Below are positions 19,214 through 27,447 of a DNA stretch of 64,000 nucleotides, piece by piece. The number at the start of each line of letters is the position of its first letter. The stretch's first letter is position 1. The stretch is from contig NZ_CP046171.1 in assembly GCF_011801125.1 (NCBI RefSeq), forward strand, positions 5,332,001 through 5,396,000, given 5' to 3'. Both the position numbers and the translations under genes were made by a program. Under the pieces are notes generated by a model, which worked only from the letters and a program-made list of their open reading frames with translations, was not told where the DNA came from and did no database searches. This DNA comes from Nocardia brasiliensis. GTDB lineage: Bacteria > Actinomycetota > Actinomycetes > Mycobacteriales > Mycobacteriaceae.

Positions 19214-19789
19214 TCAGGCGGGGCGGCGGGCACGGAAGCGGAAGCTGCCCTGCCCGATCTCGATCGCTACATCGGTGAAGCCGAGGCGGGTCAGCCGCTC
19301 TTCGGCGTGTTCGGGTGGCACCGGCACGCAGGTGTCGCCCAGGTGGACGAGCCGGAACAGCCAACCGTCCAGGCCGTCGCTGCCCGCGAACACCCCGCCG
19401 GGGCGCAACACCCGCAGTGCGTCGGCGAATACCTGGTCCTGCCGCACCGCGGTCGGCACGTGATGCAGCATGGTGAAGCAGACGACGGAGTCGAATTGCT
19501 CCGCGGCGAAAGGCATTTCGGCGCCGTCACCCTGCACCACGGTCATCGCTGAACCGTGCCGGGTGCGCAACCGCGCGGCCAGGGCCGGGTCGATCTCCAC
19601 CCCGGTGAGCGCGCTCGTACGGGCGCGCAACGCGGTCACGTTCGCGCCGTAGCCCGGCCCGATCTCGAGCGCGTTCTCGCCGAGGTCGAGGCCCTGCAGT
19701 GCCCACGGCACGATCTTCGTCGCACTGGTTCGTTCCCATCGCGCCGAACTGCACAGCGCCCGATGGAGCAGGTTCATCGCCATGCTCAC
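19214..19789 (-). CDS. Class I SAM-dependent methyltransferase
   Basis: 191 aa. Motif I is ALEIGPGYGANVTAL (about 40-54), motif II region is TGVEIDPALAARL (acidic residue contacting the SAM ribose, about 61-73), then VVQGDGAEMPF and a post-motif DSVVCFTMLHHVP. This is the UbiE/COQ5-like fold; the substrate cannot be told. ATG 19789 starts just upstream of the divergent AraC gene, so the two may share regulation. Confidence 0.85.
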   Translation of the reverse strand: MSMAMNLLHRALCSSARWERTSATKIVPWALQGLDLGENALEIGPGYGANVTALRARTSALTGVEIDPALAARLRTRHGSAMTVVQGDGAEMPFAAEQFDSVVCFTMLHHVPTAVRQDQVFADALRVLRPGGVFAGSDGLDGWLFRLVHLGDTCVPVPPEHAEERLTRLGFTDVAIEIGQGSFRFRARRPA

Positions 19790-19838
19790 GAGGCTAGAAG
19801 CGGACAGCGCCGACCACTACAGGCTACGGTGACAAATT

Positions 19839-20606
19839 GTGTCGCAGAACGGACATCCTCGCTTTCACCCGGTACCACCGGGCCCGACGGCGATGGTGTT
19901 CGGCGCCGGGGTGCTGCCCGCCGGGTTCTGGTTCGAGACACACGAGCATCCGCAGCACCAGATCGCCTGGGCCGCACGCGGCGTCATCGCCGTCGAGGTG
20001 GGCCAGGCCCGATGGGTGTTGCCGGCGACCAGGGCGCTGTGGATCCCCGGCGGCACCAGGCACCGCACCGGCACCGCGGACGGCGCCGAGATGCGCGGCA
20101 TCTACCTCGAGCCCGCCCGCTGCCCGGTCACCTTCGCCGCGCCGACCATGCTCCGCGTCACCCGGCTGCTGCACGAGCTGTTCGACCACCTCACCGCGCC
20201 GGACACCGCCGCCGCACAGCGCGAGCGGGCCGAGGCGGTGATCTTCGACCTACTGCGCCCCGTCGACGTGATCCCGGTCGGCGCCCAGCCACCGACCGAC
20301 CCGCGCGCCGCGCAGGTGGCCGCCGCATTGACCCGCGACCCCGCCGACGATCGGACCCTCGAAGCATTCGCCGCCGAGGTCGCCACCAGCCCGCGCACCC
20401 TGGCCCGCCTGTTCGTGTCCGAAACCGGAATCACCTTCGGCCACTGGCGCACCCAGGTCCGCCTCGCCGCCTCCCTCCCCCTACTGGCGGCGGGTCTGCC
20501 GATCACGCGCATCGCCAGCCGCGTCGGCTACGCCACCCCCAGCGCCTACGTAGCCGCCTTCCGCCGCGCCGTCGGCGTCTCCCCCGGCCGCTACTTCAGC
20601 GGCTGA
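19839..20606 (+). CDS. AraC family regulator with N-terminal cupin
   Basis: 255 aa. An N-terminal cupin-like sensory domain contains HEHPQHQIAWAARG (about 35-48) with the usual His cluster. The C-terminal AraC DNA-binding domain has two HTHs, the first around EAFAAEVATSPRTLARLFVS, the second around ITRIASRVGYATPSAYVAAF. GTG 19839 is the only plausible start. It is divergent from the methyltransferase gene with about 50 bp between. Confidence 0.9.
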   Translation: MSQNGHPRFHPVPPGPTAMVFGAGVLPAGFWFETHEHPQHQIAWAARGVIAVEVGQARWVLPATRALWIPGGTRHRTGTADGAEMRGIYLEPARCPVTFAAPTMLRVTRLLHELFDHLTAPDTAAAQRERAEAVIFDLLRPVDVIPVGAQPPTDPRAAQVAAALTRDPADDRTLEAFAAEVATSPRTLARLFVSETGITFGHWRTQVRLAASLPLLAAGLPITRIASRVGYATPSAYVAAFRRAVGVSPGRYFSG

Positions 20607-20703
20607 GCACGACCCGCCCCCGAATCCGCATCTCCGCCCACGGTTACGCACACTGGTCCGCCGCCGACGGACCAGCCTGCCCCGCAACACACTTCGCGCG
20701 TGG

Positions 20704-20861
20704 ATGCGCCGCCGACGGCCGAGTGCCGGTATGCGATGCGCACGTTGGTCTCACCGTCGACGGGTTCGCAACGCCCCCAGGGGGCTTCGCACGCTGTTGC
20801 CACCGTCGACGGTTCCGAGCGCGCCGGTACGCCGATCACGCGTTGGTGCCGCCGTCGACGG
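20704..20861. repeat. 49-bp degenerate tandem repeats derived from the SDR 3' end
   Basis: CCGTCGACGG occurs at 20754, 20803 and 20852, exactly 49 bp apart, each preceded by a GTTGGTG/GCTGTTGCC-like segment. The last copy is the genuine C-terminal end of the minus-strand SDR gene. A weaker fourth copy lies at about 20709. Confidence 0.7.
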
Positions 20862-21576
20862 TGAAGATCGCGCCGGTGACGCTGCGTCCGCTGTCACCGG
20901 CGAGGAACGCGACCATCGCCGCCATGTCCGCGGGATCGGCGAAACGCCCCAGCGCGGACAGCTGGACCTGCTGGTCGTAGTGCCCGCCGTCGACCGGATT
21001 CATATCTGTCACAGTCGATCCCGGCTGGAGCAGGTTGACCGTGATGCCGCGCGGGCCGAGCTCACGCGCGAGCGCCTTGGTGAATCCGTTCAGCGCCGAC
21101 TTGCTCAGGTTGTACAGCGAGAGACCACCGAACGGCGCGTGCTCGGACAGGTTGGTGCCGACGCTGATGATCCGCCCGCCGTCGCTCATGTGCGCCACCG
21201 CGGCCTGCGCGCCGACGAACGCGGCGCGCGCGTGGATGTGCAGCGCGCGATCGACTTCCTCGATGGTGAACTCCTCGAACGGTTTCGCGGGGAAGATGCC
21301 CGCGTTGTTCACCAGGATGTCCAGCCGGCCGAGGTCGCTCGCGGCCTGATGCACCACGCGCACCACCGCCTCGGCGTCGGCACTGTCCGCGCGGAACGCG
21401 ACCGCCCGGCCGCCGACCGATTCAATCTCCGCGACAACGGCTTTCGCCTCCACGTCGCGGTTCTGGTAGGTGATGGCCACAGCCGCCCCGTCGGCAGCCA
21501 GCTTGCGCGCGATCGCCGCCCCGATACCGCGGCTGCCGCCCGTCACCAGTGCCGCCTTGCCCGTGAGACCCGACAT
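20836..21576 (-). CDS. SDR family oxidoreductase
   Basis: 246 aa NAD(P)-dependent short-chain dehydrogenase. It has the cofactor motif TGGSRGIGAAIA (12-23), NNAGIFPAKPF, and the active-site YNLSK with catalytic Tyr and Lys near 153-157. The C-terminus is GAIFTVDGGTNA. ATG 21576 follows GGAGGAAGG. It is divergently transcribed from a TetR gene and has a large palindrome in its promoter, so it is probably the repressor's main target. The substrate is unknown. Confidence 0.93.
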   Translation of the reverse strand: MSGLTGKAALVTGGSRGIGAAIARKLAADGAAVAITYQNRDVEAKAVVAEIESVGGRAVAFRADSADAEAVVRVVHQAASDLGRLDILVNNAGIFPAKPFEEFTIEEVDRALHIHARAAFVGAQAAVAHMSDGGRIISVGTNLSEHAPFGGLSLYNLSKSALNGFTKALARELGPRGITVNLLQPGSTVTDMNPVDGGHYDQQVQLSALGRFADPADMAAMVAFLAGDSGRSVTGAIFTVDGGTNA

Positions 21577-21589
21577 CGGCCTTCCTCCA

Positions 21590-21615
21590 ATTTATGTGTC
21601 GATCAGTACATAAAT
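21590..21615. promoter_or_regulatory. Palindromic operator in the SDR/TetR gap
   Basis: ATTTATGT (21590-21597) and ACATAAAT (21608-21615) form a perfect inverted repeat around a GATC-containing centre, just 13 bp upstream of the SDR start. It is AT-rich against a GC-rich background. A likely binding site for the adjacent TetR protein. Confidence 0.65.
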
Positions 21616-21659
21616 AGCTAAGCGCATGGGCCGCTTCCGCGTCAAGGGGTATATTTAGT

Positions 21660-21669
21660 GATCAATACA
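21660..21669. promoter_or_regulatory. Second putative operator half-site before tetR
   Basis: GATCAATACA repeats, with one change, the GATCAGTACA found at 21601-21610 inside the palindrome. It lies 13 bp before the TetR start and would allow autoregulation. Confidence 0.45.
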
Positions 21670-21682
21670 GAAAGGAGCCGAG

Positions 21683-22303
21683 ATGGCCGAACGGGGACGA
21701 CCGCGCGCCTTCGACCGCACGGACGCGCTGCGCCGCGCCATGGAGGTGTTCTGGGAGCACGGCTACGAGGGCTCGTCGATGAGCGATCTCACCACCGCGA
21801 TGGGCATCAACTCACCGAGCCTGTACGCGGCCTTCGGCGGCAAGGAGTCGCTGTTCCGGCAGGCCGTCGGCCTCTACGGACAGACCCACGGCGGGTACAC
21901 CGAACGGGCCCTGCGCGAGGAACCTACCGCGCGTGCCGCCATCGAGGCGATGTTGCGCGACAACGCGGCCGCCTACACCGTCGAGGACAAACCGCACGGC
22001 TGCATGGTGGTGCTCGCGGGCTCGACGTACACCACCCGCAGCACGACCGTCCGCGACTTCCTCGTCGAAAAGCGCAGGGAGACAACCGAAGATATCCGCG
22101 CGCGACTGGATCGCGGTGTGGCCGAAGGCGATCTGCCCGCCGAGACGGACACCGAGGAGCTCGCGAACTTCTACACCACGGTGCTGTACGGCCTTTCGGT
22201 CCAGGCCCGCGACGGAGTACCGCTGAAAAGCCTTACCCTGTCCATCGATCGCGCGATGGCGGCGTGGCCACAGGCGCCCGCCGGTATCGCGAGCGAGCCG
22301 TAG
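21683..22303 (+). CDS. TetR family transcriptional regulator
   Basis: 206 aa. The HTH is typical: ALRRAMEVFWEHGYEGSSMS, then TTAMGINSPSLYAAFGGKES (about 38-57). The C-terminal domain resembles those of TetR repressors that control SDR or oxidoreductase genes. ATG 21683 follows AAAGGAG. It is divergent from the SDR gene with shared operator-like sequences in the 106-bp gap. Confidence 0.93.
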   Translation: MAERGRPRAFDRTDALRRAMEVFWEHGYEGSSMSDLTTAMGINSPSLYAAFGGKESLFRQAVGLYGQTHGGYTERALREEPTARAAIEAMLRDNAAAYTVEDKPHGCMVVLAGSTYTTRSTTVRDFLVEKRRETTEDIRARLDRGVAEGDLPAETDTEELANFYTTVLYGLSVQARDGVPLKSLTLSIDRAMAAWPQAPAGIASEP

Positions 22304-22309
22304 CGACAC

Positions 22310-22540
22310 CCGTCATCGCACCGCGCGCACCCCATCGCACCGCGCGCACATCCGACCGCGCTAGATCCAACGCAGCGAGGCCGTGCGTCACGTCCGACCG
22401 CATGCCACATCCGGCGTGCGCCACATCCGGCGTGCGCCACATCCGGCCGCGCGCCACATCCGACCGCGCGCCACATCCGACCGCGCGCCACATCCGACGC
22501 AGCGCGGCCGCACCACCTCCGACCGTGCGTTACATCCGGC
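22310..22540. repeat. 16-17-bp tandem array at the helicase 3' end
   Basis: The core ACATCCG recurs at 22407, 22423, 22439, 22456, 22473, 22490 and, after one damaged copy, at 22532, with further variants upstream near 22348. Units resemble GCGCGCCACATCCGACC. The last copy is the end of the minus-strand helicase gene, including its stop codon. Confidence 0.85.
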
Positions 22541-24332
22541 GCAGCGCGGCGATGCGTTCTTCCAGCTGGTCGGCGGAGGCCAAAGCCGTTGGCGGCCCGC
22601 CGCATTCGCGGCGCAGCTCGCCGTGGATCACGCCGTGCGGCTTGTTCGTGCGGTGGTGGTGCATCGCGACCAGGCTGTTGAGTTCGCGCCGCAACTCACC
22701 CAGTCGATCCGCGGTGGCGACCCGTTCGGACGCGCTCGCGACCTGTGGGCCGGGCGCGGGGGTGAAGGCGGGCTCGGCACGGTCGGCGATCTGCTTGGAC
22801 TGGCGCTCACGCAGCAGCGCGCGCATCTGATCGGCGTCGAGCAGACCGGGGATGCCGAGGTAATCGGCTTCCTCGTCGCTACCCGCGAAAGTCGCTGTGC
22901 CGAAAGAGGATCCGTCGTAGATCACCTGATCGAGCTCGGCGTCGGCCGCCAGCGCGACGAAGGACTTCTCCTCCTCGCCCGGCTCGTCCTGCTGCTTGTT
23001 CGCCTCGATCAGCAGCTCGTCTTCCAGGCCGTCCTTCTCCCGGTGCGGCTTGCCGATGACGTGGTCGCGCTGCAATTCCAGCTGCGCGGCCAGGTCGAGC
23101 AGCACCGGCACCGACGGCAGGAACACGCTCGCGGTCTCACCGGGCCGTCGGGCACGCACGAACCGGCCGATCGCCTGCGCGAAATACAGCGGGGTGGAGG
23201 CGCTGGTCGCGTACACCCCGACGGCCAAGCGCGGCACGTCGACGCCCTCGGACACCATGCGCACCGCGACCATCCACGGATCCTGGCTGGCCGCGAACTC
23301 ACCGATGCGATCCGAGGAGGACGGATCGTCGGAGAGCACCAGCGCCGGCTTGCTGCCCGAAATGTGTTCGAGCAGTTCGGCGTAGTCGCGGGCGCGCTCC
23401 TGGTCGGTGGCGATCACCAGGCCACCCGCGTCTGGCATACCGGTGTTGCGCAGTTGCCGCAGGCGCATGTCGGCGGCGCGCAGCACGGCGGAGATCCAGT
23501 CGCCCGCCGGATCCAGCGCGGTACGCCAGGCCCGCGCGGTCTGCTCGGCGTTCAGCGGCTCCCCGAGGCGGGCGGTGTGCTCCTCGCCCGCGCTGTCGCG
23601 CCAGTGCGCGTCGCCCGAGTAGGCGAGGAACACCACGGGCCGCACGACGCCGTCGGCCAGCGCCTCGGAGTAGCCGTAGGCGTGGTCGGCGCGCGAGCGC
23701 GGGAAGCCGGCCTCGTCGGGTTCGTAGGTGATGAACGGGATCTGGCTGTCGTCGCTGCGGAACGGGGTTCCGGTGAGCGCGAGCCTGCGGGTGGCGTCGC
23801 CGAACGCCTCCGCGGTCGCCTCGCCCCAGCTCTTCGCGTCGCCCGCGTGGTGGATCTCGTCGAGAATCACCAGTGTCCTGCGGTTTTCGGTGCGCACCCG
23901 GTGCCGCGACGGATGCGAGGCGACCTGCGCGTAGGTGACGACCACACCGTGATAGTCGCCGGAGGTGCCGCCCGCGGCATTGGAGAATCGCGAGTCCAGC
24001 GCGATGCCTGCGCGGGCCGCGGACTGGGCCCACTGGTGTTTGAGGTGCTCGGTGGGCGCGACCACGGTGATCTGATCGACGGTGCGGTCGGCCAGCAATT
24101 CGGCCGCGACCCGCAGCGCGAAGGTGGTCTTACCCGCGCCCGGCGTCGCCACCGCGAGGAAGTCGCGCGGCTTGGACGCCAGATACTTCGTCAATGCCCG
24201 CCGCTGCCACGCGCGCAGCGACCCGCCACTCGATGTACCGGAGCTGTTCGGTCTGCCCGAGGCCTCGGGTGATCCCGAATCGCCCGGTGTCTCCGCTTGT
24301 CCCGCCACAGCGGCGCCACCCGACCCAGTCAC
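22530..24332 (-). CDS. DEAD/DEAH box helicase, XPB/SSL2-like
   Basis: 600 aa superfamily 2 helicase. After a 35-residue Gly/Ser-rich leader come the Walker A ATPGAGKTT (62-70), motif II DEIHH (158-162), motif III LTGTPF, and in the second RecA lobe EGVDVPRLAVGVYAT and QAIGRFVRARRPGE. The C-terminal 170 residues are family-specific. GTG 24332 is the start. It probably acts in DNA repair or transcription-coupled processes, which is inference from resemblance to XPB. A divergent membrane protein gene lies 377 bp away. Confidence 0.88.
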   Translation of the reverse strand: MTGSGGAAVAGQAETPGDSGSPEASGRPNSSGTSSGGSLRAWQRRALTKYLASKPRDFLAVATPGAGKTTFALRVAAELLADRTVDQITVVAPTEHLKHQWAQSAARAGIALDSRFSNAAGGTSGDYHGVVVTYAQVASHPSRHRVRTENRRTLVILDEIHHAGDAKSWGEATAEAFGDATRRLALTGTPFRSDDSQIPFITYEPDEAGFPRSRADHAYGYSEALADGVVRPVVFLAYSGDAHWRDSAGEEHTARLGEPLNAEQTARAWRTALDPAGDWISAVLRAADMRLRQLRNTGMPDAGGLVIATDQERARDYAELLEHISGSKPALVLSDDPSSSDRIGEFAASQDPWMVAVRMVSEGVDVPRLAVGVYATSASTPLYFAQAIGRFVRARRPGETASVFLPSVPVLLDLAAQLELQRDHVIGKPHREKDGLEDELLIEANKQQDEPGEEEKSFVALAADAELDQVIYDGSSFGTATFAGSDEEADYLGIPGLLDADQMRALLRERQSKQIADRAEPAFTPAPGPQVASASERVATADRLGELRRELNSLVAMHHHRTNKPHGVIHGELRRECGGPPTALASADQLEERIAALRRM

Positions 24333-24709
24333 GCACTCGACCCTACTGGCCCGGCACGGCGTGTTGCCAAACCGACGCGGCCTGCGCGATAGGCGTCACA
24401 TGTTCACCAGCGGACACGCCCGAAATACATGTTTCCCACGACACCGCGCCCCGGAAACGCGGTAGGGATTCGCCACCGCGTGCCGGTGCCGACGTGCCTT
24501 TGCGGAACTTCCCCGCACCCATCCCAGCGGCGCCCACGCGTCCAACGCGGGAACGCATGCCACCGGCCCGAGTGGTGCACGGCCTGTGCACGAGCGATCC
24601 AGTGCCCGCTCAGGCAGACCATCCACGCGCCTTCGCGGTAACTCGACCACGACATCAGGGGCGCATCGCGAGGCGCGCGGGTCGGAGTGGGGCGCGGCGG
24701 AGTGGGAGC
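24333..24709. other. Gene-free divergent gap
   Basis: About 380 bp between the helicase and yihY starts. It contains a small ACGCGGT/ACCGCGT hairpin near 24458-24482 but no recognisable gene, repeat array or clear promoter hexamers. Confidence 0.45.
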
Positions 24710-25888
24710 ATGCGCGATGCTGTAGTCACAATGTCCGAGAACAACGCCTTGCCGAGCGAACCGCCGCGCTCCGGCTCACCGTCGCTCAGCGCGGGGTTCG
24801 CCGCGCGCGAGCTGACCTCGACGCAGCGTGCGATCGTGGGCGCCAGGCGTGCGCGCAGGCAGGTCACCCGGCTCGTCGTGCGGGTCGCGGTGAAGGCGTG
24901 GGACGACTCGATCTTCGCCAAGTCGGCGGCCGCGGCGTTCTGGCAGACCCTGTCGCTGGCGCCGCTGCTGCTCGGCGTGCTCGGCAGCCTCGGCTACGTC
25001 GGCGGGTGGTTCGGGCCCGACACGGTGCAGATCGTCGAGTCCAAGATCATCTCGTTCAGCCGGGACCTGTTCAGCTCCACCGTGGTCTCGGATCTCATCG
25101 AGCCGACCGTGCAGGACGTGCTCGGGCGCGGGCGCGGCGCGGTGGTGTCGGTCGGTTTCGTGCTGTCGCTGTGGGCCGGGTCGTCGGCGATGGCCACCTT
25201 CGTCGACGCGATCGTGGAGGCGCACGACCAGCAGGACGCGCGGCACCCGGTGTGGCAGCGCATCTTCGCGCTGCTGCTGTACGTGTTGTTCCTGGTGGCG
25301 TCGGTGTTCATCCTGCCGCTGGTCGCGCTGGGGCCGACGCTGATCGGGCGGGTGCTGCCCGCGGCGTGGCGGGCGACCGGCCTGCGCCTGCTGGACTTCT
25401 TCTACTACCCCGGCGTCGGGCTGCTGCTGATCGTCGGCCTGACCACCCTGTACAAGCTGGCCCTGCACACCTCGCTGCCGTGGCATCGACTGTTCAACGG
25501 CGCCTTGGTCGCCGGCGTGTTCTTCATGACCGCGAGCGAGGGACTGCGGCGGTACCTGTCGTGGGTCACCGAAACCGGCGTCACCTACGGCGCGCTCGCC
25601 ACCCCGATCGCCTTCCTGCTGTTCACCTATTTCCTCGGTTTCGCGGTGATCCTCGGCGCCGAATTCAACGCCGCCGTCCAAGAATTCTGGCCCGCCCGCG
25701 CCACCCGCATGGAGCAGGTCAAGGAATGGATCGCCAACCAGTGGAACAGCGACGCCGAACCCGACGACCCAAAACCCACCACCGAACCGAATCCGCATAC
25801 CGCGGAACCGAACCCGCACACCGCAGAACCGAACCCGCACACCGCCGAGAAGCCTGACCCCGTCGAAAGGGAAACGAAGACCGCCTAG
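24710..25888 (+). CDS. YihY/BrkB family inner-membrane protein
   Basis: 392 aa. The family core has six membrane helices: KSAAAAFWQTLSLAPLLLG, GAVVSVGFVLSLWAGSSAM, LLYVLFLVASVFILPL, YPGVGLLLIVGLTTLYK, FNGALVAGVFFMTA and TPIAFLLFTYFLGFAVILGA. Once called ribonuclease BN, this family has no proven nuclease activity. ATG 24710 has CGGAG at good spacing; ATG 24731 (MSENNAL) is an alternative. The hydrophilic tail carries three copies of EPNPHTA. It corresponds by order to M. tuberculosis Rv2707 (from memory). Confidence 0.9.
   Translation: MRDAVVTMSENNALPSEPPRSGSPSLSAGFAARELTSTQRAIVGARRARRQVTRLVVRVAVKAWDDSIFAKSAAAAFWQTLSLAPLLLGVLGSLGYVGGWFGPDTVQIVESKIISFSRDLFSSTVVSDLIEPTVQDVLGRGRGAVVSVGFVLSLWAGSSAMATFVDAIVEAHDQQDARHPVWQRIFALLLYVLFLVASVFILPLVALGPTLIGRVLPAAWRATGLRLLDFFYYPGVGLLLIVGLTTLYKLALHTSLPWHRLFNGALVAGVFFMTASEGLRRYLSWVTETGVTYGALATPIAFLLFTYFLGFAVILGAEFNAAVQEFWPARATRMEQVKEWIANQWNSDAEPDDPKPTTEPNPHTAEPNPHTAEPNPHTAEKPDPVERETKTA
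25790..25852 (+). repeat. 21-bp coding tandem repeat in the yihY tail
   Basis: Three in-frame units encode EPNPHTA repeated three times, just before the stop codon. The last two differ only in third positions or not at all, indicating recent duplication. Confidence 0.8.
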
Positions 25889-26477
25889 CGCCGGCGCACA
25901 TCATTGGCCGACCTCTCGGGATCGGCCAGGCCGACGACTAACCCCCAGCACCCGGGTTGCGACGTGTCGACTACCAGCCTCGCAACATCGACAGCTCGGA
26001 TTCGACCGTGCCGACGACAGCTCGTGATTCGGCAAGGCCGACAGTCAGCCCGCGACATCGTCATCCCCGGTTCGGCCGGATCGACAACCAGCACCACAAC
26101 CCGACAGCTCGAGATTCGACGATGCGCCCACAGCATCAACATCTCGGATTCAGCCGCGTCGAGAACCTGCCCGCAGCAGCGCGGAATTCGCGGCCGGATC
26201 GACCTCGATGCTGACCCGCCAGGGTGTCGACGCCCACCTGCGGGTTCTCCCCGCCCCGCGGTTAAGGCGATCGCGTCCACGCCACCCAGATCGACCAGGT
26301 AGGCGCCGAGATGGACGACGTCTCGGGTTCGGCCAGATCGACGACCAGCGCACGCTACCTACAACGGGACCGCACTTCGATACCGGCCGGGTGACATCTC
26401 CATCAGCACCCGCGCGCAGAATCGGTGCGCTGGGTCCTCAGGCCCCCGCTGTGAGCACGCACGGGACCTGGACAGGC
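25889..26477. other. Gene-free region with degenerate repeats
   Basis: No credible gene. Imperfect copies of a module like GACAGCTCGGATTCGAC appear near 25989, 26015, 26103 and 26140, mixed with GCCGACGAC and ACAACCAGC motifs. Composition is less GC-rich than flanking genes. It ends at a palindromic element between two convergent genes. Confidence 0.5.
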
Positions 26478-26538
26478 GATCACCAGGTAATGGTGGCGGT
26501 GGGCTCTCGGGCGATGCCGCCACCATTACCTGGTGATC
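26468..26538. repeat. Palindromic element, copy A
   Basis: Two perfectly complementary 22-bp arms (26478-26499 and 26517-26538; inner part GGTAATGGTGGCGG) flank a 17-nt loop containing GGCTCTCGGGCGATG. The leading CTGGACAGGCGATC is also found, with two changes, before the copies near 50 kb. It lies between the convergent yihY and DUF3039 genes. Confidence 0.9.
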
Positions 26539-26612
26539 AATTGACCAGGGCGACATGACCGGGTGCGACGGCCGACGCGAGCGCGTCAGCCGAGGCGGGG
26601 GAACGGCTGGGG

Positions 26613-26849
26613 TCAGTCGCCCTTCTTCAGCCCGTCGTAGACCTTCTTGCAGTCGGGGCAGACCGGGGAACCGGGCTTGGGCGAGCGCGTCACCGGGAAG
26701 ACCTCACCGCACAGCGCGACGACATGGGTGCCCATGACGGCGCTCTCGGCGATCTTGTCCTTCTTCACGTAGTGGAAGAACTTCGGGGTGTCGTCGCTCG
26801 TCGACTCGTCGGTGGTCGTATCCGGGCGAACCATCGTGTCACTACTCAC
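26613..26849 (-). CDS. DUF3039 protein
   Basis: 78 aa, a small conserved actinobacterial protein. The core FFHYVKKDKIAESAVMGTHV is followed by ALCGEVF and a SPVCPDCKKVYDGL tail; the three Cys suggest a zinc ribbon. Mycobacterial counterpart is Rv2708c (from memory). The start is uncertain: GTG 26849 gives the family-like VSSDTMVRPDTTT, with ATG 26858 as alternative. Divergent from the DUF3099 gene. Confidence 0.88.
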   Translation of the reverse strand: MSSDTMVRPDTTTDESTSDDTPKFFHYVKKDKIAESAVMGTHVVALCGEVFPVTRSPKPGSPVCPDCKKVYDGLKKGD

Positions 26850-27003
26850 GCACTCCATGATGCCGCATGACGAGTTCGGCACCCAAGAGGACATCGGCGG
26901 CGGCGACACGCGGCCGATCCCGCGGCGTGCCCGCTTCGAGCGGTATTCGTCCGGCTGACCACTGTGTGTGCGGTCGAGCCCGGACAGTGGAAGACTCGAC
27001 GGT

Positions 27004-27411
27004 ATGCAGCAGCACGGCGACTCCTCCGACGCCGACGACATCGGTCCCGATGTCACGATGCCCTCGGGCACCCCGCGCAAGGCCGGGTACTTCCCCGGCA
27101 GCGACGCCAAACACCCGGTGCTGATCACCGAGGCGCAGCCGTCGCTGGAGGACCAGCACCGCGCCAGGGTTCGCCGCTACACGATCATCATGGCGTTCCG
27201 CATCCCGTGTCTGGTGATCGCCGCGATCGTCTACAGCTCGTTCCACAGCGCGCTGCTCGCGATCCTGGTCATCGCGGTGTCCATCCCACTGCCCTGGATC
27301 GCCGTCCTCATCGCCAACGATCGCCCCCCGCGCCGCAAAGACGAGCCCAGCCGCTGGGACCGCCCCCGCACCGCCATCGAGTCCCGCCCGCACAACGCCA
27401 TCGACAGCTGA
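27004..27411 (+). CDS. DUF3099 membrane protein
   Basis: 135 aa. A hydrophilic N-terminus with the family segment HPVLITEAQPSLEDQHRARV (about 37-56) precedes two hydrophobic helices (about 60-77 and 83-102) and a basic tail. ATG 27004 agrees with homologues. It follows DUF3039 as Rv2709 follows Rv2708c in mycobacteria (from memory). Function unknown. Confidence 0.88.
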   Translation: MQQHGDSSDADDIGPDVTMPSGTPRKAGYFPGSDAKHPVLITEAQPSLEDQHRARVRRYTIIMAFRIPCLVIAAIVYSSFHSALLAILVIAVSIPLPWIAVLIANDRPPRRKDEPSRWDRPRTAIESRPHNAIDS

Positions 27412-27447
27412 CCGGACACACCGCCCCTCTGACCGAAGAGGTAGCGA

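Noticed and set aside
22383..24272. 629-aa plus-strand frame over the helicase
   Set aside because: Antisense to a gene with intact helicase motifs; its N-terminal part is translated repeat.
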